Positions 27,227 to 39,739 of a DNA stretch of 64,000 bases are shown here, piece by piece; positions within the stretch are counted from its first letter, which is position 1; each line of letters begins with the position of its first letter. The stretch is from Isoperla grammatica (taxonomy: Eukaryota > Arthropoda > Insecta > Plecoptera > Perlodidae). The DNA lies in the NCBI GenBank assembly GCA_945910005.1, contig CAMDTW010000642.1, forward strand, positions 1,240,001-1,304,000, written 5' to 3'. A model generated the notes under the pieces. That model did not search any database, was not told the DNA's origin, and saw nothing but the letters and a program-made list of their open reading frames with translations. The translations under genes were made by a program, and so were the position numbers.

Positions 27227-27977
27227 ATGCGTTGTCCTGATATGTTGCATGTAGTGGCTTCTATGACACTGACTTAGCGCAGGGTTTATCAAGTACAGTC
27301 ACCTTAACAAGCGAGGAAACATGCGTTGTTCTCATATGTTGCATGAAGTGGCTTTGATGTCACTGACTTAGCGCAGGGTTTATCAAGTACAGTCACCGTC
27401 ACAAGCGAGGAAACATGCGTTGTTCTCATATGTTGCATGAAGTGGCTTCTATGTCACTGACTTAGCGCAGGGTTTATCAAGTACAGTCACCGTCACAAGC
27501 AAGGAAACATGCGTTGTCCTCATACGTTGCATGTAGTGGCTTCTATGTCACTGACTTAGCGAAAGGTTTATCAAGTACAGTCACCGTCACAAGCAAGGAA
27601 ACATGCTTTGTCCTCATACGTTGCATGTAGTGGCTTTCATGTCACTGACTTAGCGCAGGGTTTATCAAGTACAGTCACCGTCACAAACAAGAAAACAAGC
27701 GTTGTCCTCATACGTTGCATGTAGTGGCTTCTATGTCACTGATTTGGCGCAGGGTTAATCAAGTACAGTCACCGTCACAAGCAAGGAAACATGCGTTGTC
27801 CTGATACGTTGCATGTAGTGGCTTCTATGTCACTGACTTAGCGTTGGGTTTATCAAGTACAGTCACCGTCACAAGCAAGGAACATGCGTTGTCCACATAC
27901 GTTGCATGTAGTGGCTTTCATGTCACTGACTTAGCGCAGGGTTTATCAAGTACAGTCACCGTCACAAGCGAGGAAAC
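27227..27977 (+). repeat. Eight-monomer alternative cassette, copy C
   Basis: Counterpart of 18895-19646. It carries the GACACTG/CCTTAAC, GCGAAAGG, AACAAGCG, GATTTGG, GCGTTGGG and TCCACATACG monomers, the order also found in copies A, D, E and F but somewhat shortened. One base is missing at AAGGAACATG. Confidence 0.8.
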
Positions 27978-28728
27978 ATGCGTTGTTCTGATATGTTGCA
28001 TGTAGTGGCTTCTATTTTACTGACTTAGCCCAGGGTTTATCAAGTACAGTCACCGTCACAATAGAGGAAACATGCGTCGTCCTGATACGTTGCATGTAGT
28101 GGCTTTCATGTCACTGACTTAGCGCAGGGTTTATCAAGTTCAGTCACCGTCACAAGCGAGGAAACATGCGTTGTTCTGATATGTTGCATGTAGTGGCTTT
28201 CATGTCACTGACTTAGCCCAGGGTTTATCAAGTACAGTCACCGTCACACTAGAGAAAACATGCGTTGTCCTGATACGTTGCATGTAGTGGCTTTCATGTC
28301 ACTGACTTAGCGCAGGGTTCATCAAGTACAGTCACCGTCACAAGCGAGGAAACATGCGTTGTTCTGATATGTTGCATGTAGTGGCTTCTATTTCACTGAC
28401 TTAGCCCAGGGTTTATCAAGTACAGTCACCGTCACAATAGAGGAAACATGCGTCGTCCTGATACGTTGCATGTCGTGGCTTTCATGTCACTGACTTAGCG
28501 CAGGGTTTATCAAGTTCAGTCACCGTCACAAGCGAGGAAACATGCGTTGTTCTGATATGTTGCATGTAGTGGCTTTCATGTCACTGACTTAGCGCAGGGT
28601 TTATCAAGTTCAGTCACCGTCACAAGCGAGGAAACATGCGTTGTTCTGATATGTTGCATGTAGTGGCTTTCATGTCACTGACTTAGCCCAGGGTTTATCA
28701 AGTTCAGTCACCCTCACAATAGAGTAAC
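27950..28728 (+). repeat. Alpha block at the end of copy C
   Basis: Shorter alpha block reached through the GATTTGG, GCGTTGGG and TCCACATACG monomers. It ends at the phase marker before 28729. The equivalent block in copy A is about 8640-9247, and in copy D about 38010-38779. Confidence 0.78.
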
Positions 28729-29589
28729 ATGCGTTGTCCTGATATGTTGCATGTAGTGGCTTCTATGTCACTGACTAAGCGCAGGGTTTATCAAGTACAG
28801 TCACCGTCACAAGCAAGGAAACATGCGTTATCCTCATACGTTGCATGTAGTGGCTTCTATGTCACTGACTTAGCGCAGGGTTTATCAAGTACAGTCACCG
28901 TCACAAGCAAGGAAACATGCGTTGTCCTGATATGTTGCATGAAGTGGCTTCTATGTCACTGACTTTGCGCAGGGTTTATCAAGTACAGTCACCGTCACAA
29001 GCAAGGAAACATGCGTTATCCTCATACGTTGCATGAAGTGGCTTCTATGTCACTGACTTAGCCCAGGGTTTATCAAGTTCAGTCACCGTCACAAGCGAGG
29101 AAACATGCGTTGTTCTGATATGTTGCATGTAGTGGCTTTCATGTCACTGACTTAGCCCAGGGTTTATCAAGTACAGTCACCGTCACACTAGAGAAAACAT
29201 GCGTTGTCCTGATACGTTGCATGTAGTGGCTTTCATGTCACTGACTTAGCGCAGGGTTTATCAAGTACAGTCACCGTCACAAGCGAGGAAACATGCGTTG
29301 TTCTGATATGTTGCATGTAGTGGCTTCTATTTCACTGACTTAGCCCAGGGTTTATCAAGTACAGTCACCGTCACAATAGAGGAAACATGCGTCGTCCTGA
29401 TACGTTGCATGTAGTGGCTATCATGTCACTGACTTAGCGCAGGGTTTATCAAGTTCAGTCACCGTCACAAGCGAGGAAACATGCGTTGTTCTGATATGTT
29501 GCATGTAGTGGCTTCTATTTCACTGACTTAGCCCAGGGTTTATCAAGTACAGTCACCGTCACAATAGAGGAAACATGCGTCGTCCTGAT

Positions 29590-31570
29590 ACGTCCTATGT
29601 AGTGGCTTCTATGTAACTGACTTAGCGCAGGGTTTATCAAGTACAGTCACCGTCACAAGCAAGTAAACATGCGTTGTGCTGATACGTTGCATGTAGTGGC
29701 TTTCATGTCACTGACTTAGCGCAGGGTTTATCAAGTACAGTCACCGTCACAAGCAAGGAAACATGCATTGTCCTGATACGTTTCATGTAGTGGCTTCTAT
29801 GTCACTGACTTAGCGCAGGGTTTATCAAGTACAGTCACCGTCACAATAGAGAAAACATGCGTTTTCCTGATACGTTGCATGTAGTGGCTTCTATGTCACT
29901 GACTTAGCGCAGGGTTTATCAAGTACAGTCACCTTCACAAGTGAGGAAACATGAGTTGTCCTCATATTTTGCATGAAGTGGCTTTCATGTCACTGACTTA
30001 GCGCAGGGTTTATCAAGTACAGTCACCTTCACAAGCGAGGAAACATGCGTTGTTCTCATATGTTGCATGAAGTGGCTTTCATGTCACTGACTTAGCGCAG
30101 GGTTTATCAAGTACAGTCACCGTCACAAGCGAGGAAACATGCGTTGTCCTCATACGTTGCATGTAGTGGCTTCTATGTCACTTACTTAGCCAGGGTTCAT
30201 CAAGTACAGTCACCTTCACAAGCGAGAAACATGCGTTGTTCTCATATGTTGCATGAAGTGGCTTTCATGTCACTGACTTAGCGCAGGGTTTATCAAGTAC
30301 AGTCACCGTCACAAGCGAGGAAACATGCGTTGTTCTCATATGTTGCATGAAGTGGCTTTCATGTCACTGACTTAGCGCAGGGTTTATCAAGTACAGTCAC
30401 CGTCACAAGCAAGGAAACATGCGTTGTCCTGATATGTTGCATGTAGTAGCTTCTATGTCACTGACTAAGCGCAGAGTTTATAAAGTACAGTCACCGTCAC
30501 AAGCAAGGAAACATGCGTTGTCCTGATATGTTGCATGTAGTGGCTTCTATGTCACTGACTTAGCGCAGGGTTTATCAAGTACAGTCACCGTCACACTAGA
30601 GAAAACATGCGTTGTCCTGATACGTTGCATGTAGTGGCTTTCATGTCACTGACTTAGCGCAGGGTTTATCAAGTTCAGTCACCGTCACAAGCGAGGAAAC
30701 ATGCGTTGTTCTGATATGTTGCATGTAGTGGCTTCTATTTCACTGACTTAGCCCAGGGTTTATCAAGTACAGTCACCGTCACAATAGAGGAAACATGCGT
30801 CGTCCTGATACGTTCTATGTAGTGGCTTCTATGTAACTGACTTAGTGCAGGGTTTATCAAGTACAGTCACTGTCACAATAGAGGAAACATGCGTCGTCCT
30901 GATACGTTCTATGTAGTGGCTTCTATGTAACTGACTTAGCGCAGGGTTTATCAAGTACAGTCACCGTCACAAGCAAGTAAACATGCGTTGTGCTGATACG
31001 TTGCATGTAGTGGCTTTCATGTCACTGACTTAGCGCAGGGTTTATCAAGTACAGTCACCGTCACAAGCAAGGAAACATGCATTGTCCTGATACGTTTCAT
31101 GTAGTGGCTTCTATGTCACTGACTTAGCGCAGGGTTTATCAAGTACAGTCACCGTCACAATAGAGAAAACATGCGTTTTCCTGATACGTTGCATGTAGTG
31201 GCTTCTATGTCACTGACTTAGCGCAGGGTTTATCAAGTACAGTCACCTTCACAAGTGAGGAAACATGAGTTGTCCTCATATTTTGCATGAAGTGGCTTTC
31301 ATGTCACTGACTTAGCGCAGGGTTTATCAAATACAGTCACCTTCACAAGCGAGGAAACATGCGTTGTTCTCATATGTTGCATGAAGTGGCTTTCATGTCA
31401 CTGACTTAGCGCAGGGTTTATCAAGTACAGTCACCGTCACAAGCGAGGAAACATGCGTTGTCCTCATACGTTGCATGTAGTGGCTTCTATGTCACTTACT
31501 TAGCCAGGGTTTATCAAGTACAGTCACCTTCACAAGCGAGGAAACATGCGTTGTTCTCATATGTTGCATG
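29590..31570 (+). repeat. 1.31-kb segmental duplication in copy D
   Basis: GTGCTGAT occurs at 29676 and 30990, 1,314 bp apart, and the AAGTGAGG/ATGAG and CTTACTTAGCC monomers follow at matching spacing. The period is 14 monomers less 2 bp. The second unit is cut by a jump in monomer order between 31546 and 31640. Confidence 0.85.
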
Positions 31571-31909
31571 AAGTGGCTTCTATGTCACTGACTTAGCGCA
31601 GGGTTTATCAAGTACAGTCACCGTCACAAGCAAGGAAACATGCGTTATCCTCATACGTTGCATGTAGTAGCTTCTATGTCACTGACTTAGCGCAGGGTTT
31701 ATCAAGTACAGTCACCGTCACAAGCAAGGAAACATGCGTTGTCCTGATATGTTGCATGAAGTGGCTTCTATGTCACTGACTTTGCGCAGGGTTTATCAAG
31801 TACAGTCACCGTCACAAGCAAGGAAACATGCGTTATCCTCATACGTTGCATGAAGTGGCTTCTATGTCACTGACTTAGCCCAGGGTTTATCAAGTACAGT
31901 CACCGTCAC

Positions 31910-33165
31910 ACTAGAGAAAAAATGCGTTGTCCTGATACGTTGCATGTAGTGGCTTTCATGTCACTGACTTAGCGCAGGGTTTATCAAGTTCAGTCACCGT
32001 CACACTAGAGAAAACATGCGTTGTCCTGATACGTTGCATGTAGTGGCTTCTATGTCACTGACTTAGCGCAGGGTTTATCAAGTACAGTCACCGTCACACT
32101 AGAGAAAACATGCGTTGTCCTGATACGTTGCATGTAGTGGCTTTCATGTCACTGACTTAGCGCAGGGTTTATCAAGTTCAGTCACCGTCACACTAGAGAA
32201 AACATGCGTTGTCCTGATACGTTGCATGTAGTGGCTTTCATGTCACTGACTTAGCGCAGGGTTTATCAAGTTCAGTCACCGTCACAAGCGAGGAAACATG
32301 CGTTGTTCTGATATGTTGCATGTAGTGGCTTTCATGTCACTGACTTAGCCCAGGGTTTATCAAGTACAGTCACCGTCACACTAGAGAAAACATGCGTTGT
32401 CCTGATACGTTGCATGTAGTGGCTTTCATGTCACTGACTTAGCGCAGGGTTTATCTAGTACAGTCACCGTCACAAGCGAGGAAACATGCGTTGTTCTGAT
32501 ATGTTGCATGTAGTGGATTCTATTTCACTGACTTAGCCCAGGGTTTATCAAGTACAGTCACCGTCACAATAGAGGAAACATGCGTCGTCCTGATACGTTG
32601 CATGTAGTGGCTTTCATGTCACTAACTTAGCGCAGGGTTTATCAAGTTCAGTCACCGTCACAAGCGAGGAAACATGCGTTGTTCTGATATGTTGCATGTA
32701 GTGGCTTTCATGTCACTGACTTAGCCCAGGGTTTATCAAGTACAGTCACCGTCACACTAGAGAAAATATGCGTTGTCCTGATACGTTGCATGTAGTGGCT
32801 TTCATGTCACTGACTTAGCGCAGGGTTTATCAAGTACAGTCACCGTCACAAGCGAGGAAACATGCGTTGTTCTGATATGTTGCATGTAGTGGCTTCTATT
32901 TCACTGACTTAGCCCAGGGTTTATCAAGTACAGTCACCGTCACAATAGAGGAAACATGCGTCGTCCTGATACGTTGCATGTAGTGGCTTTCATGTCACTG
33001 ACTTAGCGCAGGGTTTATCAAGTTCAGTCACCGTCACAAGCGAGGAAACATGCGTTGTTCTGATATGTTGCATGTAGTGGCTTCTATTTCACTGACTTAG
33101 CCCAGGGTTTATCAAGTACAGTCACCGTCACAATAGAGGAAACATGCGTCGTCCTGATACGTCCT
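31910..33165 (+). repeat. Long alpha block inside copy D
   Basis: This block sits in the middle of a HOR instead of at its ends, because copy D jumps back to an early HOR position near 31.6 kb. Its opening run of four ACTAGAGA monomers resembles 10735-11100 and 19065-19430. It ends at TCCTATGTAG near 33163. Confidence 0.8.
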
Positions 33166-36100
33166 ATGTAGTGGCTTCTATGTAACTGACTTAGCGCAGG
33201 GTTTATCAAGTACAGTCACCGTCACAAGCAAGTAAACATGCGTTGTGCTGATACGTTGCATGTAGTGGCTTTCATGTCACTGACTTAGCGCAGGGTTTAT
33301 CAAGTACAGTCACCGTCACAAGCAAGGAAACATGCATTGTCCTGATACGTTTCATGTAGTGGCTTCTATGTCACTGACTTAGCGCAGGGTTTATCAAGTA
33401 CAGTCACCGTCACAATAGAGAAAACATGCGTTTTCCTGATACGTTGCATGTAGTGGCTTCTATGTCACTGACTTAGCGCAGGGTTTATCAAGTACAGTCA
33501 CCTTCACAAGTGAGGAAACAGGAGTTGTCCTCATATTTTGCATGAAGTGGCTTTCATGTCACTGACTTAGCGCAGGGTTTATCAAGTACAGTCACCTTCA
33601 CAAGCGAGGAAACATGCGTTGTTCTCATATGTTGCATGAAGTGGCTTTCATGTCACTGACTTAGCGCAGGGTTAATCAAGTACAGTCACCGTCACAAGCG
33701 AGGAAACATGCGTTGTCCTCATACGTTGCATGTAGTGGCTTCTATGTCACTTACTTAGCCAGGGTTTATCAAGTACAGTCACCTTCACAAGCGAGGAAAC
33801 ATGCGTTGTTCTCATATGTTGCATGAAGTGGCTTTCATGTCACTGACTTAGCGCAGGGTTTATCAAGTACAGTCACCGTCACAAGCGAGGAAACATGCGT
33901 TGTTCTCATATGTTGCATGAAGTGGCTTTCATGTCACTGACTTAGCGCAGGGTTTATCAAGTACAGTCACCGTCACAAGCAAGGAAACATGCGTTGTCCT
34001 GATATGTTGCATGTAGTAGCTTCTATGTCACTGACTAAGCGCAGGGTTTATCAAGTACAGTCACCGTCACAAGCAAGGAAACATGCGTTGTCCTGATATG
34101 TTGCATGTAGTGGCTTCTATGTCACTGACTTAGCGCAGGGTTTATCAAGTACAGTCTTCGTCACAAGCAAGGAAACATGCGTTGTCCTGATATGTTGCAT
34201 GTAGTGACTTCTATGTCCCTGACTTAGCGCAGGGTTTATCAAGTACAGTCACCGTCACAAGCAAGGAAACATGCGTTGTCCTGATATGTTGCATGTAGTG
34301 GCTTTTATGTCACTGACTTAGAGCAGGGTTTATTAAGTACAATCACCGTCACAAGCAAGGAAACATGCGTTGTCCTGATATGTTGCATGAAGTTGCTTTA
34401 ATGTAACTGACTTTGCGCAGGGTTTATCAAGAAGAGTCACCGTCACAAGCAAGGAAACATGCGTTGTCCTCATACGTTGCATGTAGTGGCTTCTATGTCA
34501 CTGACTTAGCGCAGGGTTTATCAAGTACAGTTACCGTCACAAGCAAGGAAACATGCGTTGTCCTGATACGTTGCATGTAGTGGCCTTCATGTCACTGACT
34601 TAGGGCAGGGTTTATCAAGTACAGTCACCGTCACAAGCAAGGAAACATGCGTTGTCCTCATATGTTGCATGTAGTTGCTTCTATGTCACTGACTTAGCGC
34701 AGGGTTTATCAAGTACACTCACCGTCACAAGCAAGGAAACATGCGTTGTACTTATATGTTGCATGTAGTAGCTTCTATGTCACTGACTTAGCGCAAGAAT
34801 TATCAAGTACAGTCACCGTCACAAGCGAGGAAACCTGCGTTGTCCTGATACGTTGCATATAGTGGCTTTCATGTCACTGACTTAGCGCAGGGTTTATCAA
34901 GTACAGTCACCGTCACAAGCAAGGAAACATGCGTTGTCCTGATATTTTCATGTAGTGGCTTTTAAGTCACTGACTTAGCGCAGGGTTAATCAAGTACAGT
35001 CACCGTCACAAGCAAGGAAACATGCGTTGTCCTCATACGTTGCATGTAGTGGCTTCTATGTCACTGACTTAGCGCAAGGTTTATCAAGTACAGTCACCGT
35101 CACAAGCAAGGAAACATGCGTTGTCCTCATACGTTGCATGTAGTGGCTTTCATGTCACTGACTTAGCGCAGGTTTTATCAAGTACAGTCACCGTCACAAG
35201 CAAGGAAACATGCGTTGTCCTCATACGTTGCATGTAGTGGCTTCTATGTCACTGACTTAGCGCAGGGCTTATCAAGTACAGTCACCGTCACAAGCAAGGA
35301 AACATGCGTGTTCCTGATACGTTGCATGTAGTGGCTTCTATGTCACTGACTTAGCGCAGGGTTTATCAAGTACAGTCACCGTCACATGCAAGAAAACATG
35401 CGTTGTCCTGATATGTTGCATGTAGTGGCTTCTATGTCACTGACTAAGCGCAGGGTTTATAAAGTACAGTCACCGTCACACGCGAGGAAACATGCGTTGT
35501 CCAGATATGTTGCATGTAGTGGCTTCTATGTCACTGACTTAGCGCAGGGTTTATCAAGTACGGTCACCGTCACAAGCAAGGAAACATGCGTTGTCCTCAT
35601 ACGTTGCATGTAGTGGCTTCTATGTCACTGACTTAGCGCAGGGTTTATCAAGTACAGTCACCGTCACAAGCGATGAAACATGCGTTGTCCTGATATGGTG
35701 CATGAAGTGGCTTTCATGTCACTAACTTTGCGCAGGGTTTATCAAGTACAGTCACTTTCACAAGCAAGGAAACATGCGTTGTCCTCATACGTTGCATGTA
35801 GTGGCTTCTATGTCACTGACTTAGCGCAGGGTTTATCAAGTACAGTCACCGTCACAAGCAAGGAAACATGCGTTGTCCTGATATGTTGCATGTAGTGGCA
35901 TCTATGTCACTGACTTAGCGAAGGGTTAATCAAGTACAGTCACCGTCGCAAGCAAGGAAACATGCGTTGTCCTGATATGTTGCATGTAGTGGCTTCTATG
36001 TCATTGACTTAGCGCAGGGTTTATCAAGTACAGTCACCGTCACAAGCGAGGAAACATGCGTTGTCCTCATACGTTGCATGTAGTGGCTTCTGTGTCACTT

Positions 36101-38009
36101 ACTTAGCGCAGGGTTTATCAAGTACAGTCACACTCACAAGCGAGGAAACATGCGTTGTCCTGATATGTTGCATGAAGTTGCTTCTATGTCACTGACTAAG
36201 CGCAGGGTTTATCAAGTACAGTCCCCGTCACAAGCGAGGAAACATGCGTTGTCCTCATTCGTTGCATTTAGTGGCTTCTATGTCACTGACTTAGCGCAGG
36301 GTTTATCAAGTACAGTCACCGTCACAAGCGAGAAAACATGCGTTATCCTGATACGTTGCATGTAGTGGCTTCTATGTCACTGACTTAGCGCAGGGTTTAT
36401 CAAGTACAGTCACCTTCACAAGCGAGGAAACATGCGTTGTTCTCATATGTTGCATGAAGTGGCTTTCATGTCACTGACTTAGCGCAGGGTTTATCAAGTA
36501 CAGTCACCGTCACAAGCGAAGAAACATGCGTTCTTCTCATATGTTGCATGAAGTGGCTTTCATGTCACTGACTTAGCGCAGGGTTTTTAAGTACAGTCAC
36601 CGTCACAAGCAAGGAAACATGCGTTGTCCTGATATGTTGCATGTAGTAGCTTCTATGTCACTGACTAAGCGCAGGGTTTATCAAGTACAGTCACTGTCAC
36701 AAGCAAGGAAACATGCGTTGTCCTGATATGTTGCATGTAGTGGCCTTCATGTCACTGACTTAGCGCAAGGTTTATCAAGTACAGTCACCGTCACAAGCAA
36801 GGAAACATGCGTAGTCCTGATATGTTGCATGTAGTGGCTTCTATGTCACTTACTTAGCGCAGGGTTTATCAAGTACAGTCACCGTCACAAGCAAGGAAAC
36901 ATGCGTTGTCCTCATACGTCGCATGTAGTGGCTTCTATGTCACTGACTTAGCGCAGGGTTTATCAAGTACAGTCACCGTCACAAGCAAGGAAACATGCGT
37001 TGTCCTCATACGTTGCATGTAGTGGCTTCTATGTCACTGACATAGCGCAGGGTTTATCAAGTACAGTCACCGTCACAAGCAAGGAAACATGCGTTGTCCT
37101 GATATGTTGCATGTAGTGGCTTCTATGTCACAGACTTAGCGCAGGGTTTATCAAGTACAGTCACCGTCACAAGCGAGGAAACATGCGTTGTCCTCATATG
37201 TTTCATGTAGTGGCTTCTATGACACTGACTTAGCGCAGGGTTTATCAAGTACAGTCACCTTAACAAGCGAGGAAACATGCGTTGTTCTCATATGTTGCAT
37301 GAAGTGGCTTTCATGTCACTGACTTAGCGCAGGGTTTATCAAGTACAGTCACCGTCACAAGCGAGGAAACATGCGTTGTTCTCATATGTTGCATGAAGTG
37401 GCTTTCATGTTACTGACTCAGCGCAGGGTTTATCAAGTACAGTCACCGTCACAAGCGAGGAAACATGCGTTGTCCTCATATGTTGCATGTAGTGGCTTCT
37501 AAGTCACTGACTAAGCGCAGGGTTTATCAAGTACAGTCACCGTCACAAGCAAGGAAACATGCGTTGTCCTCATACGTTGCATGTAGTGGCTTCTATGTCA
37601 CTGACTTAGCGAAAGGTTTATCAAGTACAGTCACCGTCACAAGCAAGGAAACATGCGTTGTCCTCATACGTTGCATGTAGTGGCTTTCATGTCACTGACT
37701 TAGCGCAGGGTTTATCAAGTACAGTCACCGTCACAAGCAAGAAAACAAGCGTTGTCCTCATACGTTGCATGTAGTGGCTTCTATGTCACTGATTTGGCGC
37801 AGTGTTTATCAAGTACAGTCACCGTCACAAGCAAGGAAACATGCGTTGTCCTGATACGTTGCATGTAGTGGCTTCTATGTCACTGACTTAGCGTTGGGTT
37901 TATCAAGTACAGTCACCGTCACAAGCAAGGAAACATGCGTTGTCCTCATACGTTGCATGTAGTGGCTTTCATGTCACTGACCTAGCGCAGGGTTTATCAA
38001 GTACAGTCA

Positions 38010-39735
38010 CCGTCACAAGCGAGGAAACATGCGTTGTTCTGATATGTTGCATGTAGTGGCTTCTATTTCACTGACTTAGCCCAGGGTTTATCAAGTACAG
38101 TCACCGTCACAATAGAGGAAACATGCGTCGTCCTGATACGTTGCATGTAGTGGCTTTCATGTCACAGACTTAGCGCAGGGTTTATCAAGTTCAGTCACCG
38201 TCACAAGCGAGGAAACATGCGTTGTTCTGATATGTTGCATGTAGTGGCTTTCATGTCACTGACTTAGCCCAGGGTTTATCAAGTACAGTCACCGTCACAC
38301 TAGAGAAAACATGCGTTGTCCTGAAACGTTGCATGTAGTGGCTTTCATGTCACTGACTTAGCGCAGGGTTTATCAAGTACAGTCACCGTCACAAGCGAGG
38401 AAACATGCGTTGTTCTGATATGTTGCATGTAGTGGCTTCTATTTCACTGACTTAGCCCAGGGTTTATCAAGTACAGTCACCGTCACAATAGAGGAAACAT
38501 GCGTCGTCCTGATACGTTGCATGTAGTGGCTTTCATGTCACTGACTTAGCGCAGGGTTTATCAAGTTCAGTCACCGTCACAAGCGAGGAAACATGCGTTG
38601 TTCTGATATGTTGCATGTAGTGGTTTTCATGTCACTGACTTAGCGCAGGGTTTATCAAGTTCAGTCACCGTCACAAGCGAGGAAACATGCGTTGTTCTGA
38701 TATGTTGCATGTAGTGGCTTTCATGTCACTGACTTAGCCCAGGGTTTATCAAGTTCAGTCACCCTCACAATAGAGTAACATGCGTTGTCCTGATATGTTG
38801 CATGTAGTGGCTTCTATGTCACTGACTAAGCGCAGGGTTTATCAAGTACAGTCACCGTCACAAGCAAGGAAACATGCGTTATACTCATACGTTGCATGTA
38901 GTGGCTTCTATGTCACTGACTTAGCGCAGGGTTTATCAAGTAAAGTCACCGTCACAAGCAAGGAAACATGCGTTGTCCTGATATGTTGCATGAAGTGGCT
39001 TCTATGTCACTGACTTTGCGCAGGGTTTATCAAGTACAGTCACCGTCACAAGCAAGGAAACATGCGTTATCCTCATACGTTGCATGAAGTGGCTTCTATG
39101 TCACTGACTTAGCCCAGGGTTTATCAAGTACAGTCACCGTCACACTAGAGAAAACATGCGTTGTCCTGATACGTTGCATGTAGTGGCTTTCATGTCACTG
39201 ACTTAGCGCAGGGTTTATCAAGTTCAGTCACCGTAACAAGCGAGGAAACATGCGTTGTTCTGATATGTTGCATGTAGTGGCTTTCATGTCACTGACTTAG
39301 CCCAGGGTTTATCAAGTACAGTCACCGTCACACTAGAGAAAACATGCGTTGTCCTGATACGTTGCATGTAGTGGCTTTCATATCACTGACTTAGCGCAGG
39401 GTTTATCAAGTACAGTCACCGTCACAAGCGAGGAAACATGCGTTGTTCTGATATGTTGCATGTAGTGGCTTCTATTTCACTGACTTAGCCCAGGGTATAT
39501 CAAGTACAGTCACCGTCACAATAGAGGAAACATGCGTCGTCCTGATACGTTGCATGTAGTGGCTTTCATGTCACTGACTTAGCGCAGGGTTTATCAAGTT
39601 CAGTCACCGTCACAAGCGAGGAAACATGCGTTGTTCTGATATGTTGCATGTAGTGGCTTCTATTTCACTGACTTAGCCCAGGGTTTATCAAGTATAGTCA
39701 CCGTCACAATAGAGGAAACATGCGTCGTCCTGATA
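38010..39735 (+). repeat. Last alpha blocks (end of copy D, start of copy E)
   Basis: Two alpha runs (about 38010-38779 and 39130-39735) flank the phase marker at 38780. Apart from a short run near 40735-40950, no alpha block is seen to the right of this point, although about 23 kb of array remains. Confidence 0.78.
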
Positions 39736-39739
39736 CGTC

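Larger units (their letters stand above)
20398..28728 (+). repeat. HOR copy C (8,331 bp)
   Basis: Near-duplicate of copy B, shifted by 8,332 bp: 73-bp monomer 22651-22723, GACAAGCGC near 24083, 4-bp deletion at 24476, and the ATTCG variant near 26770. Private changes noticed include GGACACATG near 24221, TTATAAAG near 25506, TTCCTTGTAG near 26590 and GTAGAAGC near 27160. Unlike B it carries the GATTTGG (27741) and GCGTTGGG (about 27842) monomers also found in A, D, E and F. A 1-bp deletion (AAGGAACATG near 27881) accounts for the 8,331 versus 8,332 length. Confidence 0.9.
28729..38779 (+). repeat. HOR copy D, enlarged and rearranged (10,051 bp)
   Basis: The left part follows the standard order, but the TAGTGCAGGG monomer near 30842 is full length rather than truncated. 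The GTGCTGAT segment then repeats (29676 and 30990, 1,314 bp apart). Between 31546 and 31640 the order jumps back to the GTTATCC monomer and a long alpha block (about 31910-33165), followed by a third GTGCTGAT/AAGTGAGG run. Near 33990-34060 it skips forward to the CTTCGTC-type monomers, so the GACAAGCGC and 4-bp-deletion monomers are missing. The right part (GAATTATC near 34797, ATTCG near 36257, GATTTGG 37791) is normal and keeps the eight monomers lost from B and C. Confidence 0.85.

Noticed and set aside
28729..38779. Copy D as evidence of a transposon insertion, because it is 1.7 kb longer
   Set aside because: All of the extra length is ordinary monomers, explained by a 14-monomer duplication, a back-jump into an alpha block and a forward skip. 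There are no terminal repeats, target-site duplications or foreign sequence.
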